From a bacterium (GTDB lineage: Bacteria > Zhuqueibacterota > Zhuqueibacteria > Residuimicrobiales > Residuimicrobiaceae), in the NCBI GenBank assembly GCA_012523655.1, contig JAAYTV010000720.1:1-5438 (forward strand): a DNA stretch of 5,438 nt, given 5' to 3'. The position numbers and the translations under genes were made by a program. Of this stretch, positions 4,786-5,438 are shown one piece after another. The number at the start of each line of letters is the position of its first letter. Positions within the stretch are counted from its first letter, which is position 1. The notes beneath the pieces are model-generated. The model saw only the letters and a program-made list of their open reading frames with translations, ran no database searches and was not told the DNA's origin.

Positions 4786-4803
4786 TCCGACCAATCGGTC
4801 GAA
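4786..4803 (-). promoter_or_regulatory. Distal enhancer-type palindrome, copy B
   Basis: TCCGACC-AATC-GGTCGAA matches the copy A site at 13 of 14 arm positions, with an unrelated 4-base centre. It is centred 118.5 bp upstream of the predicted start. Conservation of the arms but not the centre is typical of a site bound by a dimeric regulator. Confidence 0.68.
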
Positions 4804-5023
4804 CTTTTAGGAGCGTCCTGTATGATGGAAACCTTTATCGGGCAAAATGCGCCGAGCAGAACGCATGCCGATCAGCTGAAAGGTTGAGTTTCAAAAAAAG
4901 GAAGGATATGAATGGCATGTACAATAAAATATGAAGCGGAGTGGCAAAGAGACCAACGCGTTCAATCGAGCGACTCAAAATACACAGGACGCATGGTTAA
5001 AAATGATGGCTGATCTGTTACGG
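4804..5023. other. 220-bp stretch without a convincing gene
   Basis: This region lies between the partial ATPase-like gene and the copy B control region. I see no long frame with a good ribosome binding site on the minus strand; the best, a 27-codon frame starting MPFISFLF, is not persuasive. A plus-strand GGAAGGAT at 4900-4907 precedes only an 8-codon frame. No clear terminator for the upstream gene and no tRNA-like fold were found by eye. Confidence 0.5.
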
Positions 5024-5438
5024 TTAAGCATAACAGGCTTCGCGCATGAGCACCTCTTTAGGATTCATGGCGCACGGCAGGCCGCCGTTCCTGAGGCGGC
5101 AGGTTTGCCAGGCCAGACAGCGCGTGGAACACAAGGTGCCGCGGAATAGATCAGACCGTTCTCCAACCACGGCAGGCCGCTGATCCGGGCGTACAGGCTG
5201 TGCCGGCGGTTGCGGCTGTAAAAGCCTGCGGTCAACGATGCAGCGGATATCAGAATAGGCGAGATTGTTCTCGGCGCACAAAAGGGTCGGATTAAAACTG
5301 CGAATCGCCTGCCGCACCAGCGGCTCGGTGTGCACCAGGCCCCAATAGTCCAAACGGGTGGATAGCAAACGGCTCACCGCCATCCGCAACGCCTGCAGCG
5401 GCTCGCAGGAATCGCTCCCCTGGCTCATGTTCAGTAAA
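5024..5438 (-). CDS. C-terminal part of a possible MinD/FlhG-like ATPase with Cys-rich tail (5' end outside window)
   Basis: The frame runs in from the window edge: LLN precedes the first visible Met at 5428, so that Met is probably internal. Numbering from this Met, residues 10-70 (LDYWGLVHTEPLVRQAIRSF at 26-45, then NPTLL and a DIRCIVDRRLL helix) resemble the end of the ATPase domain in the MinD/FlhG family, which typically reads LDYLGYIP-DPxVRRAVxxxxP followed by a helix. The nucleotide-binding motifs would lie outside the window, so the assignment is tentative. A Pro/Gln-rich linker (71-85) leads to a tail with Cys at 100, 104, 110, 119 and 132, which is unusual for this family and could bind zinc or an Fe-S cluster. 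The gene ends at TAA 5026-5024. If the family is right, the protein would work at the membrane or cell pole, or in a regulatory switch. I see no direct link to the genes downstream. Confidence 0.5.
   Translation of the reverse strand, partial: LLNMSQGSDSCEPLQALRMAVSRLLSTRLDYWGLVHTEPLVRQAIRSFNPTLLCAENNLAYSDIRCIVDRRLLQPQPPAQPVRPDQRPAVVGERSDLFRGTLCSTRCLAWQTCRLRNGGLPCAMNPKEVLMREACYA

Noticed and set aside
4725..4934. Plus-strand frame of 69 codons across the copy B control region
   Set aside because: It runs through the conserved A/T box and both palindromes, is not conserved in the copy A region and has no ribosome binding site.
4931..5149. Plus-strand frame of 72 codons
   Set aside because: There is no convincing ribosome binding site. 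Its second half is antisense to the ATPase-like gene, and the product has no recognisable signal or domain.

Overview
The window reads as a bacterial chromosome fragment of about 50% GC, with every supported gene on the minus strand. The best clue to the organism is the C-terminus of the multiheme cytochrome. It carries an NYPNPFN box and a closing SGVYL segment, typical of the type IX secretion (Por) sorting domain. Together with small secreted Asp/Gly-rich repeat proteins, this suggests a Gram-negative member of the FCB superphylum, for example Calditrichota, KSB1 or Ignavibacteriota. This placement is inference, not a database result.

Layout in transcription order, from high to low coordinates. 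(1) 5438-5024 is the 3' part of a gene whose product resembles the C-terminal part of MinD/FlhG-type ATPases, followed by a Cys-rich tail. (2) 5023-4804 shows nothing convincing. (3) 4803-4614 is a complete sigma-54-type control region: two tandem palindromes, a conserved A/T box, a -24/-12 element and a 63-nt leader. (4) 4613-3990 encodes a secreted protein with six Asp-rich calcium-loop-like motifs. (5) 3947-3800 holds a long perfect hairpin, a 12-bp palindrome and the leader of the next gene. (6) 3799-1862 encodes a secreted five-heme cytochrome c with a type IX sorting domain. (7) 1857-1664 is a second sigma-54-type control region with the same geometry as the first. (8) 1663-1034 encodes a close paralogue of the protein in (4). 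(9) 1025-993 is another 15-bp-arm hairpin. (10) 977-1 is the 5' part of a gene for an exported, probably outer-membrane beta-barrel protein.

The window therefore contains a cassette twice: sigma-54 control region, Asp-loop secreted protein, 15-bp-arm hairpin, then a downstream gene for an envelope or surface protein (cytochrome in one, beta-barrel candidate in the other). In both control regions the predicted start site, -24/-12 element, A/T box and both palindromes sit at identical distances, offset by exactly 2950 bp, although the DNA between them has diverged. From the predicted start site downstream, the two copies are about 95% identical for roughly 620 bp. The most interesting reading is a co-regulated surface module, switched on by an unidentified enhancer-binding protein that recognises TTCGACC-N4-GGTCGAA. 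It would make two nearly identical putative calcium-binding matrix proteins, a surface cytochrome and an outer-membrane protein. A role in extracellular electron transfer or surface attachment is speculation.
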